Positions 50,656 through 59,810 of a stretch of 64,000 nucleotides of DNA are shown in pieces. The position numbers and the translations under genes were made by a program. The notes below the pieces were generated by a model. That model did not search any database. It saw nothing but the letters and a program-made list of their open reading frames with translations, and was not told where the DNA came from. The DNA lies in the NCBI GenBank assembly GCA_046598415.1, contig JBKJIG010000139.1, forward strand, positions 8,629 to 72,628, read 5' to 3'. The stretch is from VFJZ01 sp046598415. Lineage in GTDB: Bacteria > Actinomycetota > Thermoleophilia > Gaiellales > F1-60-MAGs149. Position 1 is the stretch's first letter. Every line of letters starts with the position of its first letter.

Positions 50656-51842
50656 TCGGATCTGCCGTCGCCGTGGTGGTGGCGGCGGCGATCACGGGCG
50701 CCCTGCTGGTGTCGATGGAGCAACCGCGCGACGAGATCGCCGTGCTGCTGGCCGTGCTGGTGGCGATCGCCTTCGCGTGGCTCGCGATGACGCACCTGAT
50801 GACGGTGCGACCGGTCGCCGGGTCGCTGCGCCGGCACTACGCCGCCGGCGTGATCGGCGCGGTCGGGCTCGTCCTCGCATCGGCGCTCGCCGGCACGCGG
50901 CTGATGGTCGTGTCGCGGCGCGAGGCCGAGATCGTGGCGGTGATGCTGGTGTTCTCGGTGATCGTCGCTCTCCGCGTCGCGAGCCTGCTGTCCGGGCACG
51001 CGGCTGCGCAGATCACCCGGCTGGGCGAGCGGCTCGGGCGCCTGGCCGCCGGCCGCGGCGCGGACGAGCCGGTGCCGGAGACGGGCCCCCGCGAGCTGGC
51101 CGATCTGGCGATCGCAGCCAATGCGATGGCGCGAGATCTGGCGGCGTCCGACCGGGCGCGGCGCGAGCTGGTGGCGGCCGTGTCGCACGACCTGCGCACG
51201 CCGATCGCCTCACTCGGTCTGCTGGTCGACGCCGTGGCGGACGGTGTCGTCACGTCGCCGGAGGAGATCGCCGACTACCAGGCGCGGATGCGCGTGCATC
51301 TCAGCCATCTGCGCGAGCTCGTCGACGACCTGTTCGAGCTGGCGCGCATCGACGCCGGCGACGTCGCGTGGGAGCGTGTTCCGGTCGCAGTCGCCGAGCT
51401 GGTCGAGGAGACCGCCGAGGCGTTCCGGCCCGCGGCCGACGAACGCAGCGTGACGCTGGCCGAGCGCGTCCAGGCCGGGCTGCCGCCGGTCGCCGCCAGC
51501 CCCGAGCGGCTGCAGCGCGTGCTGTTCAACCTCCTCGAGAACGCCGTCGCCCACGCGCCCGTCGGCGGCTCCGTGACGCTGACGGCCGACGGCCAGAACG
51601 GCGAGGTGCGGTTCGAGATCGCCGACACGGGCACCGGCATCGCGGCCGCCGATGCGGCGCGCGTGTTCGACCGCTTCTACCGCGGCGGCGACGACGCCTC
51701 GCGGCCCGTCGGCGGCGCCGGACTGGGGCTCGCGATCGCCCGCGCGATCGTGGAGGCGCACGGCGGTCGCATCTGGGTCGCGAACCCCGGTGAGCCCGGC
51801 GCGCGGATGGCCTTCACGGTGCCGGTGCATTCCCCCGTTTGA
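50625..51842 (+). CDS. Two-component sensor histidine kinase (short periplasmic region)
   Basis: The 405-aa protein has four hydrophobic helices in the first 125 residues and almost no extracytoplasmic loop, so it may sense the membrane or an intramembrane partner. A HAMP-like linker precedes VAAVSHDLRTPIASLGLLVD (H188). The HATPase domain includes FNLLENAVAHAP, DTGTGIA and GGAGLGLAIARAIVEAHGG. It partners the regulator upstream. Confidence 0.85.
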   Translation: MGRRLQARGVVGSAVAVVVAAAITGALLVSMEQPRDEIAVLLAVLVAIAFAWLAMTHLMTVRPVAGSLRRHYAAGVIGAVGLVLASALAGTRLMVVSRREAEIVAVMLVFSVIVALRVASLLSGHAAAQITRLGERLGRLAAGRGADEPVPETGPRELADLAIAANAMARDLAASDRARRELVAAVSHDLRTPIASLGLLVDAVADGVVTSPEEIADYQARMRVHLSHLRELVDDLFELARIDAGDVAWERVPVAVAELVEETAEAFRPAADERSVTLAERVQAGLPPVAASPERLQRVLFNLLENAVAHAPVGGSVTLTADGQNGEVRFEIADTGTGIAAADAARVFDRFYRGGDDASRPVGGAGLGLAIARAIVEAHGGRIWVANPGEPGARMAFTVPVHSPV

Positions 51843-51857
51843 ACCTGCACCGGGCCG

Positions 51858-52568
51858 TCACCGATATTCGGGGTTGGGATGGTCGAAGCGCGCGCCGGCG
51901 TCCCATGCAGTGCGCTGGTTGCCGTGCGCCGGAATCCCGCCCGCGCGTTTGATCATCGCCGCCAGGTGCATCAGGTTCCAGGCCATGAAGGTGGTGTTGC
52001 GGCGCGTGAATTCGTTCTCGGAGCCGCCGCTGTCGGGGTCGGCGTAGCTCGGCCCGGGGCCGGCCTCGCCGATCCATCCACAGTCGGCCTGAGGCGGAAT
52101 CACGTACCCGAGATGTTGCAGCGAGTAGAGGAGGTTCATCGCGACGTGCTTGATGCCGTCCTCGTTCCCGGTCACGACGACGCCGCCGACGCGGCCGTAG
52201 TAGATCCACTGGCCCTGCTCGTTGAGCTGGCCGGAGTAGCCGTAGAGGCGCTCGATGACCCGCGTGCAGACGCTGGACTTGTCGCCGAGCCAGATCGGCG
52301 AACCGATGATCAGGATGTCCGAGTCGAACACGCGGCGCTGGATCGCCGGCCAGTCGTCGTTCACGAAGCCGTGCTCCGTCATGTCGGGTTGCACGCCGGG
52401 CGGGATGTCGTGATCGACCGCTCGGACCTCGTCCACCGCGACGCCGTTGCTGCGCATGATGCTGATCGCGTTATCCATCAGCCGCTGCGTGTTCGAGACC
52501 TCCGGCGCGGGCTTCAAGGTGCAGTTGATGAACAGCGCTCGGAGGTCGGAGAAATCATGACTCGTCAT
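51858..52568 (-). CDS. Flavodoxin-like NAD(P)H-dependent FMN reductase family protein
   Basis: The 236-aa protein has a flavodoxin-like fold: RALFINCTLKPAPEVSNTQR (FMN-phosphate loop), DILIIGSPIWLGDKSSVCTR and GGVVVTGNEDGIKHVAMNLL. Such enzymes reduce FMN, quinones or azo dyes. No partner is encoded next to it; it faces the kinase convergently with a 15-bp gap. ATG 52568 is chosen; two upstream in-frame ATGs are possible. Confidence 0.75.
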   Translation of the reverse strand: MTSHDFSDLRALFINCTLKPAPEVSNTQRLMDNAISIMRSNGVAVDEVRAVDHDIPPGVQPDMTEHGFVNDDWPAIQRRVFDSDILIIGSPIWLGDKSSVCTRVIERLYGYSGQLNEQGQWIYYGRVGGVVVTGNEDGIKHVAMNLLYSLQHLGYVIPPQADCGWIGEAGPGPSYADPDSGGSENEFTRRNTTFMAWNLMHLAAMIKRAGGIPAHGNQRTAWDAGARFDHPNPEYR

Positions 52569-52720
52569 CGCGCGATACTCGCGCATGCCGGCGGTGGCGT
52601 CCACCGCGTCCGTCGATCTGTTCGCGTCTGTTCCGGGTGATCTCGGGGCGGCTCCGACCCGTGTTGACGCGGCCCCGCGGGCGGCGTAATGTCGAACCCC
52701 CGAAGAGAAGGGAGCTCGAG

Positions 52721-53005
52721 ATGTCGCTCGTTCGCGCCGTCACCTTCGAAGGCGTATCCGCGGAGCGCGTCGCCAACCTCGTGAACCAGATCGAGAGTGG
52801 TGATCGTCCGGAGGGCGTGACCGTGACGGAGATGATGATGCTCCACGACGCGGCCAACGCGCGGGCGGTGGTATTGCAGTTCTTCGAGAACGACGCGGAC
52901 TACGCTCGCGGCGAGGCGGTCTTCGCGGCAATGCCCGCCGCCGAGACGCCCGGTACGCGTGCATCGGTCGATCGCTACACGCTGGCGGTGCGCTCCACCT
53001 CGTAG
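52721..53005 (+). CDS. Small ABM-like hypothetical protein, 94 aa
   Basis: The 94-aa protein (AAGGGAG upstream of the ATG) resembles ferredoxin-fold ABM/dimeric alpha-beta barrel proteins: LVRAVTFEGVSAERVANLVN, DAANARAVVLQFFEND and VDRYTLAVRS, with MMMLHD in the centre. No known activity can be assigned. The SDR remnant starts right after its stop. Confidence 0.55.
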   Translation: MSLVRAVTFEGVSAERVANLVNQIESGDRPEGVTVTEMMMLHDAANARAVVLQFFENDADYARGEAVFAAMPAAETPGTRASVDRYTLAVRSTS

Positions 53006-53350
53006 CGAGGATCGCCGCGCTCGGAGGCCCGGTCGGCATTCTCGTCTGCAGCGCCGGGATCGAGGCGCCGAACGCGCTCGTCGACCTGTCGCTCGACGAC
53101 TGGCAGCGGGTGATCGGCATGAACCTGACCGGCCCGTTCCTCTGCGCGCGACGCTTCGCCCGCGATCTGATCGAGGTCGGCGAGAAGCTCGGGCGGACGC
53201 TCCGGCAGATTCCCCTGGGGTCGGCTCGGCACTGCCGAGGAGCTCGCGGACGCGATCGCGTGGCTGTGCGGGCCGGACGCCTCCTACGTCGTCGGCACGA
53301 CGTCGTTCGTCGATGGCGGCATGACGCTCTACCCGAGCGTCGTCCCCTGA
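53006..53350 (+). pseudogene. Short-chain dehydrogenase pseudogene (deleted and frameshifted)
   Basis: The remnant starts without an initiation codon right after the preceding stop. It reads VGILVCSAGIEAPNALVDLS (NAG-type motif with Ser in place of Asn) and MNLTGPFLCARRFARDLIE. The central part with the catalytic YxxxK is missing. The tail AEELADAIAWLCGPDASYVV followed by GTTSFVDGGMTLYP is in the +1 frame, after a shift near 53215-53221. It must be inactive. Confidence 0.8.
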
Positions 53351-53524
53351 TGCGCGAGCCGCGGCGCCCCTCTGTCAGAAGATCGGTCCGGAAGCAGACG
53401 ACCGAGCGCGGATAGACCCGGCGCCGCGCAGGACATACGGATAGGGTCGCGTCGGGAAATCATCTTCCGTCTCCGCGCGGGTAGAGGGAGGCCGGCGGGG
53501 TCACGGCTCGGCTCCCGGATCGCA

Positions 53525-53956
53525 TCAGCCTGCGGAAGGAAAGGCGCGGCGGCGCACTGCGCGCCAACCTTGCTCGAGGTCTGTCGCCCGTTCGACGGCG
53601 GCGATCGCCGCATCACGCGTCGGAAACGACGCGAACATCGCGCCGATCCCGCTCACCGCGAGCGACCGATCGACCGTCCCGTGCACGCCGGCGAGTACCA
53701 CGGCGGCATCGGGATCCTGTTGGAGCGGCGCGATCGCCAGCAGCAGCGATCCCATCGCCATGCTGTCGAGAAACGATGCGGCGGACAGGTCGATCACGAG
53801 ATGCCGGTGACGATCTGCGATGATCGCGGCGATCTCCAATTCGAGCTGGGCCGCGAACTCGAGGTCGAGATCGCCGTCAACGACGATGGCTGCCCCGTGT
53901 TCGGAGAACGGTTCGCTCGTGACCACCCGCGGTGTCACGAGCTCACGATGGGACAC
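53525..53956 (-). CDS. STAS-domain anti-sigma factor antagonist-like protein
   Basis: The 143-aa protein has the STAS fold (about 20-125): AAIVVDGDLDLEFAAQLELE, HLVIDLSAASFLDSMAMGSL with the conserved Ser65 (DS-MA), and AGVHGTVDRSLAVSGI. In SpoIIAA-type proteins this serine is phosphorylated by an anti-sigma kinase. No kinase or sigma factor is adjacent. GTG start with AGGAGG about 6 bp upstream. Confidence 0.75.
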   Translation of the reverse strand: MSHRELVTPRVVTSEPFSEHGAAIVVDGDLDLEFAAQLELEIAAIIADRHRHLVIDLSAASFLDSMAMGSLLLAIAPLQQDPDAAVVLAGVHGTVDRSLAVSGIGAMFASFPTRDAAIAAVERATDLEQGWRAVRRRAFPSAG

Positions 53957-54045
53957 ATCAGGCCTCCTATTGGCGCTCGAGAACGCGGATTAGGGGATCG
54001 CGCACTCCAACGAAGCGCGCGACTGGGCCCATCTCGGAAAAAGCA

Positions 54046-54070
54046 CGTGACCGCCGACTCGGCGGTCACG
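54046..54070 (-). terminator. Orphan intrinsic terminator on the minus strand
   Basis: A perfect 10-bp stem, CGTGACCGCC / GGCGGTCACG, with a GACTC loop is followed on the minus strand by TGCTTTTTCC. A Rho-independent terminator of this quality usually ends a transcript, but no minus-strand gene is recognised to its right. The rest of 53957-54229 holds no gene I can support. Confidence 0.5.
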
Positions 54071-54229
54071 CGTCGCACGACAGTAGACGCTCTCTTCTGC
54101 GGTTTCAAGGCGAAGTTGCGCGATCGGCCGGCGGGCACGTCGCCGATCCTCACCAAACCGCTTTCGGAAGCCGCGACCCTCTCCAGCTTCAAACGCAGAT
54201 CAAAGGCCTGGGTCGGGGCACGCCCGCTC

Positions 54230-54445
54230 ATGTTGAGTCGGGCGCTTCGCCGTGCAGGTCTCCGTGGCTGGCATCTTCATGCGTGCTCCAGCGCGACCAT
54301 CGGTCTGTGTATCGGCTTGTGGATTCGCGCGAAGGCCGTGGATCAGGACGAGCGCGGCAACGCCGAGCGGCGGCCGCTGTTCGTCCGGCTCTGGCCACCC
54401 ACGCTCTGGCTCGTCGGCGACTCGCTGGAACGACGCGACGTGTAG
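54230..54445 (+). CDS. Small single-helix membrane protein, 71 aa
   Basis: The coding-like part is at the C-terminus: a short hydrophobic stretch, then WIRAKAVDQDERGNAERRPL and FVRLWPPTLWLVGDSLERRD. Its TAG overlaps the next GTG by one base (TAGTG), so they are coupled. The N-terminus (ATG 54230) is weakly supported, with no ribosome site, and may be altered by a frameshift. Function unknown. Confidence 0.45.
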   Translation: MLSRALRRAGLRGWHLHACSSATIGLCIGLWIRAKAVDQDERGNAERRPLFVRLWPPTLWLVGDSLERRDV

Positions 54446-55018
54446 TGGCGCGCGTCAGTCGGCATCACCAGATCACGACCGCCCTGACCTGGCCGGTGGG
54501 CATCGCGATCACGGCCTGGGCGTACCTCTGGCGCACGACGCCGATCCACCGCCGCGAGACGGTCGGCACGGCTCCCGACAACCGGGCACCCAGGCTGGGG
54601 TCACGGGTCGATCTCACGGAGATTCAGGTACCCGCGAGCGGCGTCGGGCCGCTGTTCCATCGTCGTTACCACGCTCGGATACGGAACCCGACGCTGGACG
54701 CGAAGGAGGTGATCGCGCGTATCGCCCGCGACCCGAACGTGGTCGCGCCGGCCAGCTTCGCACGCTTCGTCAAGACGCACGGTCAGACTCGAGTTCTCGA
54801 GATCGGCGACGAGTACGTCGTCCGGATGCCCGGGCCGTGGGGCGGTCCGGTCCGCGTGGTCGACCGCGATCCGCAGTCGTTTCGCCCCGCCACGCTCGAC
54901 GGGCACCTCGAAGCTGGCCAGATCGAGTTTCGTGCAAGCGGCGCGGACACGGCTGGAGTTCTCGATCGAGTCGTGTGACCCAGGGCTGGCTTCGAGTCCT
55001 CTTTTTGCCCGCTCTTAA
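54445..55018 (+). pseudogene. DUF1990 family protein, frameshifted
   Basis: The open frame (177 aa to TGA 54978) matches DUF1990 proteins: VGPLFHRRYHARIRNPTLDA, PASFARFVKTHGQTRVLEIG, VVRMPGPWGGPVRVVDRDPQ and FRPATLDGHLEAGQIEFRAS. The expected continuation then appears in the +1 frame, RLEFSIESCDPGL, ending at TAA 55018. The shift is near 54925-54950. Without a correction the C-terminal strand is lost. The gene may be inactive or a sequencing error may be present. Confidence 0.6.
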
Positions 55019-55042
55019 CCTTGTCCGTGCGAACGTGATTCA

Positions 55043-55819
55043 GTGCCTGCCGGACACGCCAACCGCTCTGCACGGACTTCGGGCGGTTCGGCGTTCGTCG
55101 CCGCCGGATCGCCTGCGACCGTCCGCGTCGTCGTCGCCGAACCAGCTTCGTCCTTCCGCAGCCGCATCGGCGGCATCCTCGCCCGGGACGCTGGCTTCGA
55201 CGTCGCGGCCGTCGGCTCATCGGAGGGGCTCGTCAGGGCGTGCGCGTTCCATCCGCCGGACGTCGCGCTCGTCGCGATGAACCTGCCGTCGGACGGCGGT
55301 ATCGCAACGACGGGGCGACTGCGGGAGGTGGCGCCAAGCGTGCGCATCATGATGTGGATCGACGCATCGGACGGCGAGGCCGCGGTTGCCTCGCTCGCCG
55401 CCGGCGCGCGGGGGGTTCTCACGCGAGACGTCACGCCGGCCGCGCTCGTCCGGTGTGTCAAGCAGGTCGCAGCCGGCCACACGTCGCTGCCGCGGCACCT
55501 CGTCGGGCAGGTCATCGACGAGTTGCAGAACGACCACCGGCGCAGCCGCGCCCAGCACTGCGTCTCCGTACTCACCCGACGCGAACGAGAGGTGCTAGCT
55601 CTCGTCGGCGACGGGTGTCCGAACCGGGTGATCGCCGAGCGGTTGGGGATCTCCGAGTTCACGGTGAAGCGCCACGTGCACAACGTCCTCGACAAGCTCG
55701 CCGTTCCGTCCCGCGCCGCCGCGGCCAGCATCTACGGATCGGCGCGCCTCACTCTCGGTGACTCGGGCCGGCGCGCCGGACACGGTAGCGCCCCGAACGG
55801 CTCTTTCGTCGTCGATTAG
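55043..55819 (+). CDS. NarL/LuxR-family response regulator with an atypical receiver
   Basis: The 258-aa protein has a LuxR-type HTH at the C-terminus: LTRREREVLALVGDGCPNRV and GISEFTVKRHVHNVLDKLAV. The N-terminal receiver is intact in layout, but the phospho-acceptor Asp is Ala (PPDVALVAMNLP, A78), the acidic pair is EP, and the conserved Lys is Arg (GVLTRDV). It must act without canonical phosphorylation. GTG start; 24 bp after the frameshifted DUF1990 end. No cognate kinase is adjacent. Confidence 0.75.
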   Translation: MPAGHANRSARTSGGSAFVAAGSPATVRVVVAEPASSFRSRIGGILARDAGFDVAAVGSSEGLVRACAFHPPDVALVAMNLPSDGGIATTGRLREVAPSVRIMMWIDASDGEAAVASLAAGARGVLTRDVTPAALVRCVKQVAAGHTSLPRHLVGQVIDELQNDHRRSRAQHCVSVLTRREREVLALVGDGCPNRVIAERLGISEFTVKRHVHNVLDKLAVPSRAAAASIYGSARLTLGDSGRRAGHGSAPNGSFVVD

Positions 55820-55970
55820 TGGTTGAGGCGATCGATCCGCTTCACGGTGATCGGTCTTGAACCGCTCACCGGTCGGACGCGGCGTCTGGGAGGGTGGGAA
55901 CGACGAGCACGGGAGAGACCGCGAGCGTCGAGCTGTTCGGGAGAATGCACGCGCGGTGCGAGCTGGCGGA

Positions 55971-58900
55971 TCAGCTCGAGACGACGACGAGCTGCGGCGG
56001 GTGCGTGAGGTCCTCGCGGCTGGACAGCGCCAGCGCGGACGCGCTCGTCGTCTTCAGCACGACGCTGTAGACGCCCGCGCCGGTGACCAGGGCCGTGACG
56101 TCGACGGTCTTCCAGGTACCCGCCGTGATCGCGCCGGACGAACCCAGCTTCGTCGTCGCGATGGAGGCGGACGGCTGGTTGGCGTACGTGATCGCGTTCT
56201 CCGCCCACGTCGAGTCGCCGACGGCGTAGACGTCGAACCCGGTGGTGTGGCCACTCGTCGCCCAGATCCGCAGTGTCGCGCTCTGCACCGTCCCCGTTAC
56301 GCCCGACGCGTCGAACTTGACGTAGCTCCGCACATCGGGGGAGGCGTCGACCCGCAGCGCAACGGCCGCGTAGTTGTTCGTCGGCAGCGATCCGTCGACC
56401 TTCGCATCGGCCGCCGCGGTCAGCGTCGTGGTACCGCCGGCGCCGGCGAGGGTCGTCACCGGTACCGGGTCGGACGCGGTCGAGTTCGAGGCCGCGTCGA
56501 AGGCCGTCACCACGTACGAGTAGGCGGTAGTCGGCGTCAGCCCCGAGTCGGTGAAGGAGACCGTGCCGGAAGCGGGTTGCGCGACCGATCCGACGAGCGA
56601 GCCACCGCGGGTGACGTCGTACCGCGAAACCGCGACGTTATCCGTCGCCCGGGGCCAGCTCAATGTCACCGAGGTCGCTGCCGCCGCCGCGGAGACGGCC
56701 GGCTTCGACGGCGGCGTCGCGTCGGACGGCGCCGCAGCAGTGGTGACCGAGCCCGCGGCGGACGCCGTGTGATTGCCGGCAGCGTCGTACGCGGTGACGA
56801 CGTAGCTGTACGTCGTGCTGGGCGTCAGGCCGCTGTCCGCGAAGCTCGGATCCCCGGTGGCGGGCTGGGAGACCGATCCGACCAGCGCGCCATTGCGGGC
56901 CACGTCATAGCGCGACACGGCGACGTTGTCGGACGACCGCGACCAGCCGACCGTCGCCGTCGCCGCCGTAACGCTGACCGCCGCCGGCGTGCCCGGCGCC
57001 GAAGGCGCCAACGTATCACCGGCGCCGCCGCCGAACGCGATCACGATCGTGTCGGTGCCGGTTGCGGCGGGTGCCTTCACGTAGACCGTCGCCCCATCAT
57101 AGAACCAGCTGCCGCCCGTGGCGCCCTGGAAGGCGGCGAGCGATCCGGCGGCAGCGACGCTCGACCCGTTCTCGGTTACGGTCTGCGGCGTCGAGGCGCT
57201 GGCGACCTGGACCTCCGCCAGCGATCCGACCTGATCGGTGAGCGTCAGCGACAGTGACGGCGTGCTCGCGTTCCAGGACGAGGCCGTGATGCCCTTCGTC
57301 ATGCCCTTGGTGTACGCGTGCTTGCCGGCCCCGGGCGTGACGCGCTCCACGTGGTAGGTCATGCCGGCCGGCACGCCGGTGGCGGCGGGCCGCAGCATGA
57401 TGCCCTGCGTGGTGCCGTCAGCATCGGCCGTCGCCGTCGTTCCGACCTCCACCCGCGCGTACGCGGAGGTGCCGGACATGGTCAGCTGCCGCGTCGCGTT
57501 GTAGCTGGTGCCGCTGGTCGGGGCCTCGTTCGCGCCGATCGTGCCGTTTTGCACCCAGCGCGCGAAGCTACCGGCCGGGATATTGGCGATCGCTGCGGTG
57601 AGGTTGACCGACTGTCCGCTGGGAACGTACAGCGGATACCGCGCGGGGTACGGCCCGGTGGCGGTCGTGCCGACGTTGAAGAGCAGGCTCAGGCGGTTGG
57701 TGCCGGTACCGAGCTTCGCGTTGTACACGCGGCCTTCGAACAGGGCCTGCATCAGGTCGTCGAAACTGCTGGACGGCGCGTACATGTAGGTGGTCTGACT
57801 CGCACCGCTCCACGAGCCGACGTGGTTGTCGGAGCCCCAGTCGCCGGTCAGCGGCGTGCCGGTCTGGAGGATGGCGTCCCAGTCATTCGACATGTTGCGC
57901 TGACGCACCTCCACGACGTCGGCGCCGCAGGCGGGAGTGAGGCCGTTGGAGCACGTCCCGAGCGCCGCGGCGTCGGTGACACCGCCGGAGACGCCCGGAT
58001 GGTTCAGCTGAGCCGGATAGCCGCTCGCCTGGGTCGGGGCGATGCCCGAGACGCCATTCGCGTAGTTGCAGGTTCCGTTGCAGAAGGTGGTGAACTCGCC
58101 CGGAGCGCTGATCGCGAAGTTGAAGCGCTGTGCGTGCTGACTCGTCCCCTCTTCGATCGACGGGAAGATGCGGAAGTTGCCAGCCGGATCGTCGTACTGT
58201 GGAAGCACCGCGTTCCGCGCGGCGAACTCTGCACCGGCACGGCTGTCGACCGTACTCCCGGCCGGCAGCGCCTTCGTCGTGGCGTAGTCGTCCACGTAGG
58301 CGTCGACCGTGCCGAGCGCCGCCACCTTCAGCTCGCTGAGGCCCAGGTAGTCGTAGGGCTTGTCGGCAGCCGCCAAAGTCGCCACCGCGGCATCCACGTC
58401 GAGCGTGCACGTGTTCCAGGTGTTGGGAGTGTACGCCTTGTCGCATTGGGCGGCGGTGATCGGGAACGCCTTCACGATCGGCGGCGGAATCGGCAGCGCC
58501 TTGCACGTTGTCGAGGTCGGCGTGTAGCGCGCGGGATTCGGCGCCGTGCCGACGTACCAGATGAAGATGACCGTCTTGCACGACGCCGGAACGCCGGATT
58601 GCGCCGGCGTGTAGCCCTCCGGCCCAGGAGCGGCGCTCTGCACCGTGACGTCGCCACCGAGCGACGCGGAGACGTAGAGGCTCGACCCGGCCCCGAGCGA
58701 GACCGGGTAGAACGAGAATTTCGTCGAGACGGCCCCGCTGCCCGACCGGAAGTTGGGGCCCCGCACGGTCCAGAGGAACTGCTCCCCCGACCCGGTCGAC
58801 ACCAGATGCGTCGAGGCCGTGCCGGAATGCACTGGCGAGGACACCTGCGTCACGCCCGTTCCGACGGCGGTCCAGCGAGTGATATTATCCTTCGTCGGCG

Positions 58901-59264
58901 AATCGAAGAACGCGTTGTTCGCAGTGCGACTGGAGATGGAGAAATCCGACGCCTGGTTGTGGTCGGCCAGGAACAACGCGTTCAGACCCGCCGCGCGGGC
59001 GTTCTTCGTGAGGATTCCGAGATCCGGACGGCCATCGGCGCTGACGGCGCTGTGCACGTGCGGATCCGTCGCGTACCACTGCGCCGATCCCGCCGTCGCC
59101 GGCCAAGCGACCAGTGCGAGCGCGGCGGCAACGAGCCGGAATCGGACGAGGCCGTGGGGGATACGTCTCCGAGGCTCGGACGACCGATTCGTAAAGGGTA
59201 GCCTGCCGATTCCTCGAGCGTAACAAGGGCCAGCGCGCGGAACACTACCCCCGCAGGAAGTCAT
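55971..59264 (-). CDS. Large secreted PHP-domain protein with FN3 and DNRLRE domains
   Basis: The 1097-aa protein carries a secretion signal (FRLVAAALALVAWPATAGSA) after an unusually long n-region of about 40 residues. Order: a PHP-type metal domain with DPHVHSAVSADGRPDLGI and LFLADHNQASD, a long insert, SDNHVGSWSGAS; two fibronectin III modules near 760-940 with matching VAVSRYDV...GSLVGSV repeats; and a C-terminal DNRLRE-like carbohydrate-binding module (SLPTNNYAAVALRVDASPDV, SYVKFDASGV). ATG 59264 with AAGGA upstream. It likely acts on surface or extracellular phosphoesters, substrate unknown. Confidence 0.75.
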   Translation of the reverse strand: MTSCGGSVPRAGPCYARGIGRLPFTNRSSEPRRRIPHGLVRFRLVAAALALVAWPATAGSAQWYATDPHVHSAVSADGRPDLGILTKNARAAGLNALFLADHNQASDFSISSRTANNAFFDSPTKDNITRWTAVGTGVTQVSSPVHSGTASTHLVSTGSGEQFLWTVRGPNFRSGSGAVSTKFSFYPVSLGAGSSLYVSASLGGDVTVQSAAPGPEGYTPAQSGVPASCKTVIFIWYVGTAPNPARYTPTSTTCKALPIPPPIVKAFPITAAQCDKAYTPNTWNTCTLDVDAAVATLAAADKPYDYLGLSELKVAALGTVDAYVDDYATTKALPAGSTVDSRAGAEFAARNAVLPQYDDPAGNFRIFPSIEEGTSQHAQRFNFAISAPGEFTTFCNGTCNYANGVSGIAPTQASGYPAQLNHPGVSGGVTDAAALGTCSNGLTPACGADVVEVRQRNMSNDWDAILQTGTPLTGDWGSDNHVGSWSGASQTTYMYAPSSSFDDLMQALFEGRVYNAKLGTGTNRLSLLFNVGTTATGPYPARYPLYVPSGQSVNLTAAIANIPAGSFARWVQNGTIGANEAPTSGTSYNATRQLTMSGTSAYARVEVGTTATADADGTTQGIMLRPAATGVPAGMTYHVERVTPGAGKHAYTKGMTKGITASSWNASTPSLSLTLTDQVGSLAEVQVASASTPQTVTENGSSVAAAGSLAAFQGATGGSWFYDGATVYVKAPAATGTDTIVIAFGGGAGDTLAPSAPGTPAAVSVTAATATVGWSRSSDNVAVSRYDVARNGALVGSVSQPATGDPSFADSGLTPSTTYSYVVTAYDAAGNHTASAAGSVTTAAAPSDATPPSKPAVSAAAAATSVTLSWPRATDNVAVSRYDVTRGGSLVGSVAQPASGTVSFTDSGLTPTTAYSYVVTAFDAASNSTASDPVPVTTLAGAGGTTTLTAAADAKVDGSLPTNNYAAVALRVDASPDVRSYVKFDASGVTGTVQSATLRIWATSGHTTGFDVYAVGDSTWAENAITYANQPSASIATTKLGSSGAITAGTWKTVDVTALVTGAGVYSVVLKTTSASALALSSREDLTHPPQLVVVSS

Positions 59265-59402
59265 GTCCAAAGACTGTCCTTACGGTCCACACTGCCGCGA
59301 GGTCGCTTGAGCTGGCGATAATCGACCAAGACCGCGCTGGCGGGCGAACAACGTCCGCCCCTGGAGAGCAGCGCGACCGTGGCACCTGTACGCTAGTCAG
59401 CT

Positions 59403-59810
59403 GTGGTCGACGACGACACCCGGGCGCGGCTGACCGTGATCGCCGACCTGCTCGTGCCAGCCGCCGACGAGATGCCCCGGGCCGCCGACGTCGGCGCCAC
59501 GGGAAAATGGCTCGACCGCGTCACCGCCGCCGATCCCTCGCTCGTTGCGCCGCTCGTCGATCTCGCTACGTGCGCGAGCTGGGAGGACCTCGAGGCCCTT
59601 CACGAGCGCAACCCGGAGATGTTCGAGCGGGCGGCGTTCGCCCTCATCTCCGCCTACTACCTCCACCCCGGCGTGCGCCGGCGGATGGGCTACCCCGGCC
59701 AGGGTCCCTCGCCGATCCTCGCCGGCGAAACGGAGTGGTACCTGCGCGACGGCCTGCTCGACGCGGTCCGCGACCGCGGGCCGGTCTACGTTCCCACACC
59801 CGATGGCTGA
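59403..59810 (+). CDS. Gluconate 2-dehydrogenase subunit 3-like small subunit
   Basis: The 135-aa protein matches the small gamma-type subunit of GMC dehydrogenases: LTVIADLLVPAADEMPRAAD at the N-terminus and a helical fold. No Tat or Sec signal peptide is evident, unlike secreted homologues, suggesting a cytoplasmic enzyme. GTG start. The last 8 bases overlap the GMC gene (ATGGCTGA), confirming a two-subunit enzyme. Confidence 0.75.
   Translation: MVDDDTRARLTVIADLLVPAADEMPRAADVGATGKWLDRVTAADPSLVAPLVDLATCASWEDLEALHERNPEMFERAAFALISAYYLHPGVRRRMGYPGQGPSPILAGETEWYLRDGLLDAVRDRGPVYVPTPDG

Noticed and set aside
53935..54231. Minus-strand 98-codon frame near the orphan terminator
   Set aside because: The sequence runs through the hairpin and STAS gene, with no ribosome site or domain.
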